A stretch of 64,000 bases of DNA from Burkholderiales bacterium. Its GTDB lineage: Bacteria > Pseudomonadota > Gammaproteobacteria > Burkholderiales > Burkholderiaceae_D. Below are positions 17,849 to 25,658 of the stretch, piece after piece (positions within the stretch are counted from its first letter, which is position 1; every line of letters starts with the position of its first letter). The translations under genes were made by a program, and so were the position numbers. The stretch is from the NCBI GenBank assembly GCA_016196925.1, contig JACPWS010000021.1, forward strand, positions 1-64,000, written 5' to 3'. Under the pieces are notes generated by a model. That model did no database searches and was not told the origin of the DNA. It saw nothing but the letters and a program-made list of their open reading frames with translations.

Positions 17849-18622
17849 ATGGATATCCTGACCCACAAAGAAAACGGTATTTTGACGATCTCCTTCAATC
17901 GTCCTGAAAAGAAAAACGCGATCACGGCCGCCATGTACCAAACCATGGCCGACGCCTTGCGCGAAGCCGAAACCGATAGCGCAGTGCGCGCCATCCTGAT
18001 CACCGGCAAACCGGAAATTTTCACGGCCGGCAACGACCTGGAAGATTTCATGAAAAACGCCGCGAAATTCACCGACGGCACGGTGCCGTCCGTGTACCAG
18101 TTCATGCAAGCCCTGAACGAGTGCGGCAAGCCGGTGATCGCGGCGGTGGCCGGCGCGGCGGTCGGGATCGGCACCACGCTGCTGATGCATTGCGATCTGG
18201 TATACCTGGCCGACAACGCGAAACTCTCGATGCCTTTCACCCAACTCGGCCTGTGCCCGGAATTCGCATCCAGCATGATTTTCCAGAACATCGTCGGCTA
18301 TCAGCGCGCCGCCGAGAAGCTGATGCTGGGCGAAGCCTTTGGCGCCCAGGAAGCGTTGGAGATGGGCTTCGTCAACAAGGTCTTGCCATTGGAAGAAATG
18401 CTGCCGTATGCGCAGCAACAGGCGGCCAAGCTGGCCGCCTTGCCGGCCGCCTCTATCCGCGTCACCAAGCGTTTGATGAAAGGCGCGCAGCCGCAAGCGG
18501 TGGCGAGCAAGATGATGGAAGAAAACCAGCATTTCGCCGCGATGCTGAATGCGCCGGAAGCGAAGGAAGCTTTCATGGCTTTCTTCCAGAAACGCAAGCC
18601 GGACTTCAAGCAATTTAACTGA
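17849..18622 (+). CDS. enoyl-CoA hydratase/isomerase family protein
   Basis: The 257-residue crotonase-fold protein reads MDILTHKENGILTISFNRPEKKNAIT at its start. Oxyanion-hole stretches are FTAGNDLEDF (about residue 58) and AAVAGAAVGIGTTLLMHCDL (about residue 97). The catalytic glutamate positions of true hydratases are not both clear (LSMPFTQLGLCPEFAS), which fits a PaaG/isomerase-like or hydratase-like member. It closes the beta-oxidation cluster and is followed by a strong terminator. Confidence 0.92.
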   Translation: MDILTHKENGILTISFNRPEKKNAITAAMYQTMADALREAETDSAVRAILITGKPEIFTAGNDLEDFMKNAAKFTDGTVPSVYQFMQALNECGKPVIAAVAGAAVGIGTTLLMHCDLVYLADNAKLSMPFTQLGLCPEFASSMIFQNIVGYQRAAEKLMLGEAFGAQEALEMGFVNKVLPLEEMLPYAQQQAAKLAALPAASIRVTKRLMKGAQPQAVASKMMEENQHFAAMLNAPEAKEAFMAFFQKRKPDFKQFN

Positions 18623-18680
18623 TCGTTCAGCGGCAATTTACACTCGCTGCGCCTGGTGGCGATGCGCAAGCGATGAAATG

Positions 18681-18722
18681 AAACTGGCCTGGCGGGTCTT
18701 GCGACTCGCCAGGCCAGTTTTC
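18681..18722. terminator. bidirectional terminator
   Basis: AAACTGGCCTGGCGGGT pairs with ACTCGCCAGGCCAGTTT (18704-18720), with T-runs on both strands. It separates the convergent enoyl-CoA hydratase and ThDP enzyme genes. Confidence 0.85.
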
Positions 18723-18735
18723 TTGTTGCCGGAGT

Positions 18736-20433
18736 TTATTTGCCGGCTTCCTGCGCCAGCTTGCGCAGGCTTGCCAGGGTGGCGCCCGGCGTGATCAGAT
18801 TGCCGTCGTAGCGTAATTCGATCAGGGCCGGCAAGTTGTGACTGCGCGTGTGCTCCAGCGCGCGTTGCAGGGCCGGCGCGAATTCGGCGGTGCTGCTCAC
18901 GGTTTCGCCGGCGGCGCCGTAAGCGCGCGCCAGCGCCGCGAAATCGGGGTTGTGCAACTCGGTGCCGGAAACGCGGGCCGGGAACTCGCGTTCCTGGTGC
19001 ATGCGGATCGTTCCGTACATGCCGTTGTTGAACACCAGGATGATGACGCCGGCGCCGTATTGCACGGCGGTCGCGAGCTCCTGGCCATTCATCATGTATT
19101 CGCCGTCGCCGGCAAAGGTGATCACGGTGCGCTCGGGCTGGGCGATCTTGGCTGCCACGCCGGACGGCACGCTGTAGCCCATGGCGCCGGACGTCGGGGC
19201 CAGCTGGGTGCGCAAGCCGCCGTAGCGGAAATAGCGGTGGGCCCAGGTCGCGTAATTGCCGGCGCCGTTGGTGATGATGGTGTCGGCCGGGGTCGCCTGC
19301 ATGATGTCTTGCACCACTTGCCACAGGTTCAGCGGCGCGTTTTCCCTGGCGAAAATCGCCGGTTCGCTTTGCCAGGCGGCCAGCTCGGTCTTCGCTGTTG
19401 AGAGCGCAGCTTGCCAGCTCGATTTGGTTTCCAGGTTGCCGATGCCGTCCAGGGCGGCGGCGATTTCCTTCATGCCGCTGTTGATCATCAGGTCGGCTTG
19501 ATACACGCGCCCCAGTTCCAACGCATCGCTATGGATGTGCACCAGTTTTTGTTTCGGTATCGGCGCTTGCAGCACGCTGTAACCGCCGGTGGTCATTTCG
19601 CCGAGGCGCGGGCCGATCGCCACGATCAGGTCGGCATCCTGGAAGCGTTGCGCCAGCTTGGGGTTGACGCCTATGCCGACGTCGCCGACGTAATTCGGAT
19701 GGGCATTGTCCATCAAGTCCTGGAAACGGAAAGCGCAAGCCATAGGCAAGTGGTTGCGCGTAGCGAAGTCGGCGATCTGCCGGCAGGCGGCCTGATCCCA
19801 GCCGCTGCCGCCCAGCAGCACGAGCGGACGTTGCGCCGCTTCCAGCATGCTGCGCAATTGCGCCAGTTGCTGCGGCGAAGCGCAGGCTTGCACCGGGGTG
19901 TAATGGCGGGTGTCGGCCACTTCGGCCACTTGCGCCAGCATGTCTTCCGGCAAAGCCAGCACCACCGGGCCGGGGCGGCCGCTGGTGGCGACCTGGAACG
20001 CGTGCGCGATGTATTCCGGCACGCGCTCGGCGCGGTCGATCTGGGCCACCCATTTCGCCATCGGCCCGAACATACGGCGGTAATCGATTTCCTGGAAAGC
20101 TTCACGTTCGACGAAATCGTTGCCGACCTGGCCGATGAACAGGATCATGGCGGTCGAGTCCTGGTAAGCGGTATGCACGCCTATCGAGGCGTTGGTGGCG
20201 CCCGGACCGCGCGTGACGAAGCAGATGCCCGGTTTGCCGGTCAGCTTGCCGTAGGCGTCCGCCATGAAAGCGGCGCCGCCTTCCTGGCGGTTGATGATGA
20301 AGCGGATAGGGCTGTCATGCAGCGCATCGAGTACCGGCAGATAGCTTTCGCCGGGAACGCCGAAAATGGTATCGACACCGTGGACTTGCAAAGCATCCAC
20401 CACCAACTGACCACCGGAACGGGATTTCAACAT
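18736..20433 (-). CDS. thiamine diphosphate-dependent enzyme (acetolactate synthase-like)
   Basis: A 565-residue protein with three ThDP-enzyme domains. The N-terminal PYR domain has the conserved glutamate in INRQEGGAAFMADAYGKLTG (about residue 46) and TRGPGATNAS. The C-terminal PP domain holds the GDG...NN motif (FAGDGEYMMNGQELA ... VFNNGMYGTI) that binds the cofactor through Mg2+. The overall pattern is of the acetolactate synthase/glyoxylate carboligase group, but without a small regulatory subunit gene nearby it is probably a catabolic or orphan member. The start at 20433 gives the standard MLKSRSGGQLVVDALQ; the longer frame enters the rnpB promoter region. Confidence 0.9.
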   Translation of the reverse strand: MLKSRSGGQLVVDALQVHGVDTIFGVPGESYLPVLDALHDSPIRFIINRQEGGAAFMADAYGKLTGKPGICFVTRGPGATNASIGVHTAYQDSTAMILFIGQVGNDFVEREAFQEIDYRRMFGPMAKWVAQIDRAERVPEYIAHAFQVATSGRPGPVVLALPEDMLAQVAEVADTRHYTPVQACASPQQLAQLRSMLEAAQRPLVLLGGSGWDQAACRQIADFATRNHLPMACAFRFQDLMDNAHPNYVGDVGIGVNPKLAQRFQDADLIVAIGPRLGEMTTGGYSVLQAPIPKQKLVHIHSDALELGRVYQADLMINSGMKEIAAALDGIGNLETKSSWQAALSTAKTELAAWQSEPAIFARENAPLNLWQVVQDIMQATPADTIITNGAGNYATWAHRYFRYGGLRTQLAPTSGAMGYSVPSGVAAKIAQPERTVITFAGDGEYMMNGQELATAVQYGAGVIILVFNNGMYGTIRMHQEREFPARVSGTELHNPDFAALARAYGAAGETVSSTAEFAPALQRALEHTRSHNLPALIELRYDGNLITPGATLASLRKLAQEAGK

Positions 20434-20622
20434 GAGAGAACTCGTGAAAAAAGGGAAAAACAGTACGCTACCAGAAAGCCTGCTTAATTTGCATCGCTTC
20501 TGTCGCTTATCTGCGGAATTATTGATCTCCGCCTTCATTTCCTGTGCCCGGCCCGGCCGACGGCGCGCTGCGGCCAGCCGCATTCTGCTTAGCCGGTGGC
20601 GGAATGCGGTAGAATAGCGCCC

Positions 20623-20971
20623 GAAGCAGGCCAGACAATCGCTGGTCGCCATGTTTTGCATGGCGGCGGGAGGAAGGTCCGGACTCCATAGAGCAGGGTG
20701 ACGGCTAACGGCCGTACGTTGAAAGCCAAAGCGCAAGCCGAGGTATAAGGCGAGGAATAGGGCCACAGAGACGAGCGTATTAAGTTACGGTGAAACGCGG
20801 TAACCTCCACCCGGAGCAATTTCAAATAGGCACGCGTTGAGGCGGCTCGCGGAGCGTGCGGGTAGAAAGCTTGAGCGGCGGAGCAATCCGTCGCCTAGAG
20901 GAATGATTGTCATAGCAGAGGGCAGCAATGCCTGAGCCGTAACAGAATCCGGCCTACCGGCCTGCTTCATT
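20623..20971 (+). ncRNA. rnpB: RNase P RNA, bacterial class A
   Basis: The catalytic RNA that trims the 5' ends of tRNA precursors. The 5' end GAAGCAGGCC (20623-20632) pairs with GGCCTGCTTC (20959-20968) to form helix P1. The conserved core GGGAGGAAGGTCCGGACTCC lies at 20668-20687, close to the E. coli M1 RNA pattern, and the 3' half shows the conserved ACAGAATCCGGCCTA. TAGAAT at 20610-20615 is a probable -10 box. It lies between the ThDP enzyme and the GGDEF/EAL gene and is transcribed toward the latter. Confidence 0.95.
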
Positions 20972-21182
20972 TTTACTTCTTAGACACCGGATACCTTGAG
21001 GATCCGCTCATGCTAGCGCTGTGGACAATTCGAAAGTGCCAGAAAGCGGGCGTATTTTCTTGATTTTGTATCCGCCTGGCGTCAATGTCTATGCTCTGTT
21101 TCTTCCGTAAAAGTTACCGGTGGTACACTGCTGACTTGGGGTTTTAACGACCTTATCCATTACCAAATCATATTGCAAACGC

Positions 21183-24100
21183 ATGGAGAAAGCTGGCACC
21201 AGGGAAGAGCGTGATGTACCCATCGTAGCGTTTGTGCTTTGCGTCAGCCTGATTATCGCTGCAATTATCGGCCAGAGCTGGTGGTCGATCGCCCAGGACA
21301 GGGCGCTCACCATGGCTGCGGCGCGGGAGCACAACTACCTAGCGGTGCGTATTCTGGAGGAACACGCCAGTCGGGTCATGCATGATGCCGTGCATGTGAT
21401 CGGTGCCGCCAGCGAAAATATCCGCAATGAACCCGATCTCCTGTCCAGGGATGAAGCGGCGATCCGTCAGATATTGATCAATCAGTATCAGGACTCACAG
21501 TTTTTGTACGCAATTTCGGTACTCGATAGTCAGGGGATACGCAGGGTCTCGACTTTGCAATTTCCTGCGCTCGGGGCGGACGAACATGAGCGGCAACAAA
21601 TAAAATTTTTGCTCGAACATCCATCCCATACGCAGGTAGTGATAGGGGCGCCGGTCAAATTGCCGCAATCTGAGCAATGGGTGTTGCCGATTTCAAAAAA
21701 CATCTTCGACCGGCACGGCGGACAGCTGGGGATGATGCAGGTTGATATCAACCTCAATTATTTCCAGGAATTTTACGAGCGCGTCGCCCAAGGCGGTAGC
21801 GCGATTATTTCCCTGCACGACAGTGCCGGCAATATGTTTGCCAGGGCGCCGTTCGATGTTCATTATTTGCAACAGAATATGGCGCAGTCGGTGCTGGCTG
21901 AGTCTATTCAGGGCAAGTCGCTTGAGGGGACGGTGCAAGATGCGCCCCTGCTGGGCGGCGAAGGAACGCTGCTGTATACCTACAGAAAAATGCCGGATTT
22001 CCCGCTGACACTGGTCTATGCAAAAGACGTAGACAGCATCCTGGCCGACTGGAGTAGCCGGGTCAATCAGAAATTATCTTTTGCTGCGATTACGACGGCA
22101 TTCATCGTGATACTGGCGCTGCTCTTGCTGTGGCAAATTCGCTATTTGCATTTTTCAAAAAAACGGCTGGAAGCGAGCGAGAGCCGTTATCGCTTGTTGT
22201 ACAAGGGGGCGCAAGACGCCATCTTACTGATCAGCCGCGACTATAAGTATGTGGATTGCAATCCGGCAGCGGTCAAGTTGTTCGGCCTGCAAAGCGAAGA
22301 TGACATTATCGGCAAGCGCGTCGGCAGCTTTTCCAACGATGCGCAGAATGTGGCGGGCTTGTCCAGCAAGGATAAGGATACGCTGGTTGCCACCCTGGTC
22401 GATCAGGCATTCAAGGGAGTGTCGCAACGTTTTGAGTGGGTGACTCAGCGGCATGGCCAGCAGCAATACAATGAAATCACTCTGAATCGGGTTGAGGTCG
22501 ACGGTGAAATGTTGTTGTTTTGCGTGGAAAGGGATATCAACGCCAGGAAATATACCGAGCATTTGCTGGAGGGGCAGAACCGCCTGTTGCAATTGATAGG
22601 CGGCGACGAAGATTTATCTTTTATCCTGGAAGCAATTTGCCAGTTTGTGGAAAAACTTTGCCCACACTGGTATGCCGGCATTCAACTGTTATCCGATGAC
22701 AGGCGCAGTTTTGCGCAAGCGTTAGGCAACCGTTTCCCTGAGGTGCTGCAAGCGCAGCTGCCCGGCATGACGCTGACCTATGGCAACGGTATCTGGAGTG
22801 AAGCGGTGCTGAACGTATTGCCGGCCTGGACCGACGATATTTTGCATGCTTCATCCATGCAATTCGTGAACGCATTGGAAACACTCGCCGGTTTCGCATC
22901 TTGCGGCGCCTGGCCCATCATAGGGAAAAACGGTCAGTTGCTGGGCAGCTTCACCCTGTTCTTTTCGAGCCGGGAGCCGCTCAGCGAAGAAGATCTCGGT
23001 TTGATAGGCATCACCACCGATATCGCCGGTATCGCGATCGAGGGCCGGCGTTCCGAGAAAAAAATCCTGCAACTTGCCCATTACGATGACTTGACCGGCC
23101 TCCCCAATCGCTTCTTGTATAACCAGCATCTGGCGAAATCGCTGGCCCTGGCGGAACGCAATCGCAACCGCCTTGCGGTATTGTTCCTCGATCTCGATCG
23201 CTTTAAAAATATCAACGACACCTTCGGACATGACGAGGGGGATAAGGTGTTGCATAATGTTGCGCATCGTTTCCGCCAATGTTTGCGCGAATCCGACATC
23301 ATCGCCAGGGTGGGGGGCGATGAATTTATCTTATTGATCGACGAATACAGCGATCCGCGCGACCTGGGCGATATCGCCGATAAATTGCTGTTCGAAGCGG
23401 CGCAACCGTTCGATATCGCCGGACAGGAGTGTCAGTTGAGCGCCAGCATAGGCATCGCGACTTATCCGGCGGACGGCAAGGATGCGCAGACGCTGCTGAA
23501 AAACGCCGATATCGCCATGTATCGCGCTAAAAACAAGGGCAAGGACAATTACCAGTTTTACGCATCGGAAATGAATGTCCATACCGTAGAGCGGCTGGCG
23601 TTCGAGGCGCGTTTGCGTAAAGCGCTGGAGCGACGGGAATTTGTCGTGTATTACCAGCCCAAGGTCGATGTCAGTTCGGGGATGATAGTCGGCGCCGAAG
23701 CGCTGGTACGCTGGAATCATCCCGAGCGGGGCATACTGTTTCCCGGCGAATTCATTACGCTGGCGGAAGAGGCGGGGCTGATTTCCAGGCTGGGCATGCT
23801 GGTACTCGACATCGCTTGTCGCGACATCCTGAGTTTCCGTGCCGTCGATAAGAGCTTCGGCCGGGTCGCGATCAATCTTTCCGGTGTGCAGTTCAACGAT
23901 ATGCATATGCTGGACGAAGTGAAAAGCGTCGTCGATTTCTGGCGCGTTCCGGCGAACTCGATAGAGTTCGAAATCACGGAAAGTATGGTGATGCACAATC
24001 GGGAGCAGGCGATTATCTTGATGGATGGCCTGAAGGACGCCGGATTCACGCTGTCTATCGACGATTTCGGTACCGGCTACTCTTCCCTCGCTTACCTGAA

Positions 24101-24374
24101 GCGTTTCCCGGTCGATAGCGTCAAGGTGGATCGCTCTTTCATCAAGGATATTCCCGACGATCCGAACGATACGGCGATCGTATTGGCCATCGTCGCCATG
24201 GCGCATACCCTGGGGCTGAAAGTGATAGCCGAAGGGGTCGACTCCGAGGTCCAGCTCGATACCTTGCGCGACTGCCGCTGCGACGAATACCAGGGGTATT
24301 ATTTCAGTAAAGCGGTGCCGGACCAGGAATTCGTGCAGTTGCTGCAAAAACAGGCAAACGCCTCCTTGTTTTGA
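21183..24374 (+). CDS. membrane-bound PAS-GAF-GGDEF-EAL sensor protein
   Basis: The 1063-residue protein makes and/or breaks cyclic di-GMP. A membrane segment at about 13-35 and a second near 300-320 bracket a periplasmic Cache-like sensor. PAS (about 330-455) and GAF (about 470-625) domains follow, then GGDEF and EAL. The cyclase site is intact (RVGGDEF, residues 711-715) with an inhibitory site RESD five residues before it. The EAL domain is also intact (EALVRW from 839; later DDFGTGYSSL and EGVD). Both activities are therefore possible. Its start follows the rnpB gene by about 210 bases. The Mu-like element begins some 130 bases downstream. Confidence 0.93.
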   Translation: MEKAGTREERDVPIVAFVLCVSLIIAAIIGQSWWSIAQDRALTMAAAREHNYLAVRILEEHASRVMHDAVHVIGAASENIRNEPDLLSRDEAAIRQILINQYQDSQFLYAISVLDSQGIRRVSTLQFPALGADEHERQQIKFLLEHPSHTQVVIGAPVKLPQSEQWVLPISKNIFDRHGGQLGMMQVDINLNYFQEFYERVAQGGSAIISLHDSAGNMFARAPFDVHYLQQNMAQSVLAESIQGKSLEGTVQDAPLLGGEGTLLYTYRKMPDFPLTLVYAKDVDSILADWSSRVNQKLSFAAITTAFIVILALLLLWQIRYLHFSKKRLEASESRYRLLYKGAQDAILLISRDYKYVDCNPAAVKLFGLQSEDDIIGKRVGSFSNDAQNVAGLSSKDKDTLVATLVDQAFKGVSQRFEWVTQRHGQQQYNEITLNRVEVDGEMLLFCVERDINARKYTEHLLEGQNRLLQLIGGDEDLSFILEAICQFVEKLCPHWYAGIQLLSDDRRSFAQALGNRFPEVLQAQLPGMTLTYGNGIWSEAVLNVLPAWTDDILHASSMQFVNALETLAGFASCGAWPIIGKNGQLLGSFTLFFSSREPLSEEDLGLIGITTDIAGIAIEGRRSEKKILQLAHYDDLTGLPNRFLYNQHLAKSLALAERNRNRLAVLFLDLDRFKNINDTFGHDEGDKVLHNVAHRFRQCLRESDIIARVGGDEFILLIDEYSDPRDLGDIADKLLFEAAQPFDIAGQECQLSASIGIATYPADGKDAQTLLKNADIAMYRAKNKGKDNYQFYASEMNVHTVERLAFEARLRKALERREFVVYYQPKVDVSSGMIVGAEALVRWNHPERGILFPGEFITLAEEAGLISRLGMLVLDIACRDILSFRAVDKSFGRVAINLSGVQFNDMHMLDEVKSVVDFWRVPANSIEFEITESMVMHNREQAIILMDGLKDAGFTLSIDDFGTGYSSLAYLKRFPVDSVKVDRSFIKDIPDDPNDTAIVLAIVAMAHTLGLKVIAEGVDSEVQLDTLRDCRCDEYQGYYFSKAVPDQEFVQLLQKQANASLF

Positions 24375-24508
24375 TCCCTCGTCTGACGATCCCTGGCAGC
24401 TGCCGGCGCGGCTGCTGATCGTGTTATTGAGGGGGAGTCATTGAATTGAGACATTGAGAGAAAGCCAGGCGAAACGCGGAAAGCTAAGCGCGGCGCGGCT
24501 TTTGAGGC
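24375..24508. other. spacer between the GGDEF/EAL gene and the Mu-like element
   Basis: I see no gene and no clear terminator here. The outer boundary of the Mu-like element should lie near its right edge, since the outermost end repeat starts at 24509; TG at about 24503 could be the terminal dinucleotide, but a matching 5-bp target duplication was not found. Confidence 0.4.
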
Positions 24509-24564
24509 ATTTGCCGGAAATTTTGATTCTGAAACAAAATGGAGATTATTGGTAAATTCCGCGC
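24509..24564. repeat. left-end transposase-site cluster of the Mu-like element
   Basis: ATTTGCCGGAAATTTTGATT runs from 24509, and GCGCGGAATTTACC on the minus strand covers 24551-24564. Both share the core CGGAA(A)TT with repeats at the right end (32789-32874). In Mu, MuA binds several such sites at each end. Confidence 0.6.
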
Positions 24565-24638
24565 ATATTTTGATACAGGAATGAAAAATACTGATTTGAT
24601 TATGAGCGGTTTCTAATCAATCTCGGAAAGAAGCATGC

Positions 24639-24677
24639 AAAAGGGGCGCTGCCAGGATTACCTGGCGGCGCCCTTTT
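24639..24677. terminator. terminator downstream of the repressor gene
   Basis: AAAAGGGGCGCTGCCAGG pairs with CCTGGCGGCGCCCTTTT around ATTA. T-runs flank both sides, so it can end the leftward repressor transcript and also rightward readthrough from the host gene. Confidence 0.75.
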
Positions 24678-24739
24678 GTTTTGATGAGCGGATTTGCGCG
24701 AAATTTGGCACTGGTCGGCAGAACCGTTAAAGAGTGAGA

Positions 24740-25348
24740 TTAAGAGGCGGCAAGTTTAACAGTGTCTTCTAACATTGCTTGGTCTATTTTGCCGCTTGCC
24801 TTGAAGGTGCGATAAAGGATAGCGATAGCACTAGCCTTTTTTTGTGGAGAAATCTGTAGAGCTTTTTTAAAGACATTATTCTCTATTTCACTGATGATTT
24901 CAGTCAGCATCAACACATCAATAGCGGCAGCATATCGGTCCGCCATTAGACGGAATACGGCACTTTCACGCAACAAGTTGTTAAAAAATATTGCTGGATC
25001 AAATCCGATTACTGAGGTATCGAGATCAGCTTTTACGCATGCATCGGTAGTGATTTTCATGAGACAGTCGTTAGAAATTCCAAGAATGCTTTCTAATAAC
25101 AGAACTGTTCCCATATCGTCATCAGTTCCATGGGGTTTGTTGACCTCATCACCATTCAAGACATAGCTGATATTTATACCAAGAGGCGCGATAGCTGCCA
25201 AATATTCAGCATCAGGAATTCGTTTCCCCGATTCGTAGTTTCGCTGCGAACGCACGGTAATGCCTGTTTGTTCCGCTATTTGCGCTTGAGAAAAGCCAAT
25301 TGACTCTCTTTCTTCGCGAATTCTAAGTCCTATCGTTCCTTTTTCCAT
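24740..25348 (-). CDS. phage repressor (XRE family)
   Basis: The 202-residue protein has an N-terminal XRE helix-turn-helix (IGLRIREERESIGFSQAQIAEQTGITVRSQRNYESGKR, about residues 6-43). The C-terminal part is helical and not recognised; it lacks an evident Ser/Lys peptidase site, unlike LexA-type repressors. Position and leftward orientation at the left end match the c repressor of Mu-like phages. It is divergent from the Ner-like gene, and the gap carries a dyad operator inside the rightward promoter, which this protein probably binds (inference). Confidence 0.88.
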   Translation of the reverse strand: MEKGTIGLRIREERESIGFSQAQIAEQTGITVRSQRNYESGKRIPDAEYLAAIAPLGINISYVLNGDEVNKPHGTDDDMGTVLLLESILGISNDCLMKITTDACVKADLDTSVIGFDPAIFFNNLLRESAVFRLMADRYAAAIDVLMLTEIISEIENNVFKKALQISPQKKASAIAILYRTFKASGKIDQAMLEDTVKLAAS

Positions 25349-25358
25349 GAATTTCCCA

Positions 25359-25388
25359 TTGACTGAGGAACATTTGTTCCATTATGAT
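25359..25388 (+). promoter_or_regulatory. early promoter with an operator in the spacer
   Basis: TTGACT (25359-25364) and TATGAT (25383-25388) are separated by 18 bases. The spacer holds the dyad GGAACATTTGTTCC (25367-25380). Half-sites TTTGTTCC (25392-25399) and AGAACA (about 25416) follow. This is the expected place for repressor or Ner control of the transposition genes. Confidence 0.65.
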
Positions 25389-25441
25389 TTGTTTGTTCCG
25401 CTTTTTCCTAGAAGTAGAACATCATCTTAACAGGAGGTTAC

Positions 25442-25648
25442 ATGGAACAAAAGCAGCTAAAAACGCGTGAAGAGGTGTTGCGTGATTTTGAAAGCAAAGG
25501 CATCAGTATTCGTGGATGGGCAATTGCACACGGTATTCCGCCAGCAGTAGTGCATGGATTACTGAAAAATGGGCGTCAAGGCCGTATAGGTAAGAGCCAC
25601 AAAGCAGCCGTACTGCTGGGCTTGAAACACGGCGAAATCGTCGAGTAA
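25442..25648 (+). CDS. Ner-like small DNA-binding protein
   Basis: The 68-residue protein contains a helix-turn-helix-like segment (EEVLRDFESKGISIRGWAIAHGIPPAVVHGLLKNG, residues 10-44) followed by the basic RQGRIGKSHKAAVLLGL. Small proteins of this type occupy the ner position in B3-like and other Mu-like phages, where they lower early transcription. AGGAGG precedes ATG 25442. The stop is 10 bases before the transposase gene. Confidence 0.82.
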   Translation: MEQKQLKTREEVLRDFESKGISIRGWAIAHGIPPAVVHGLLKNGRQGRIGKSHKAAVLLGLKHGEIVE

Positions 25649-25658
25649 GGCTATCGCC

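Noticed and set aside
20434-20766. N-terminal extension of the ThDP enzyme by 111 residues
   Set aside because: The extension reads through the rnpB gene and promoter, and the standard N-terminus of the family begins at 20433.
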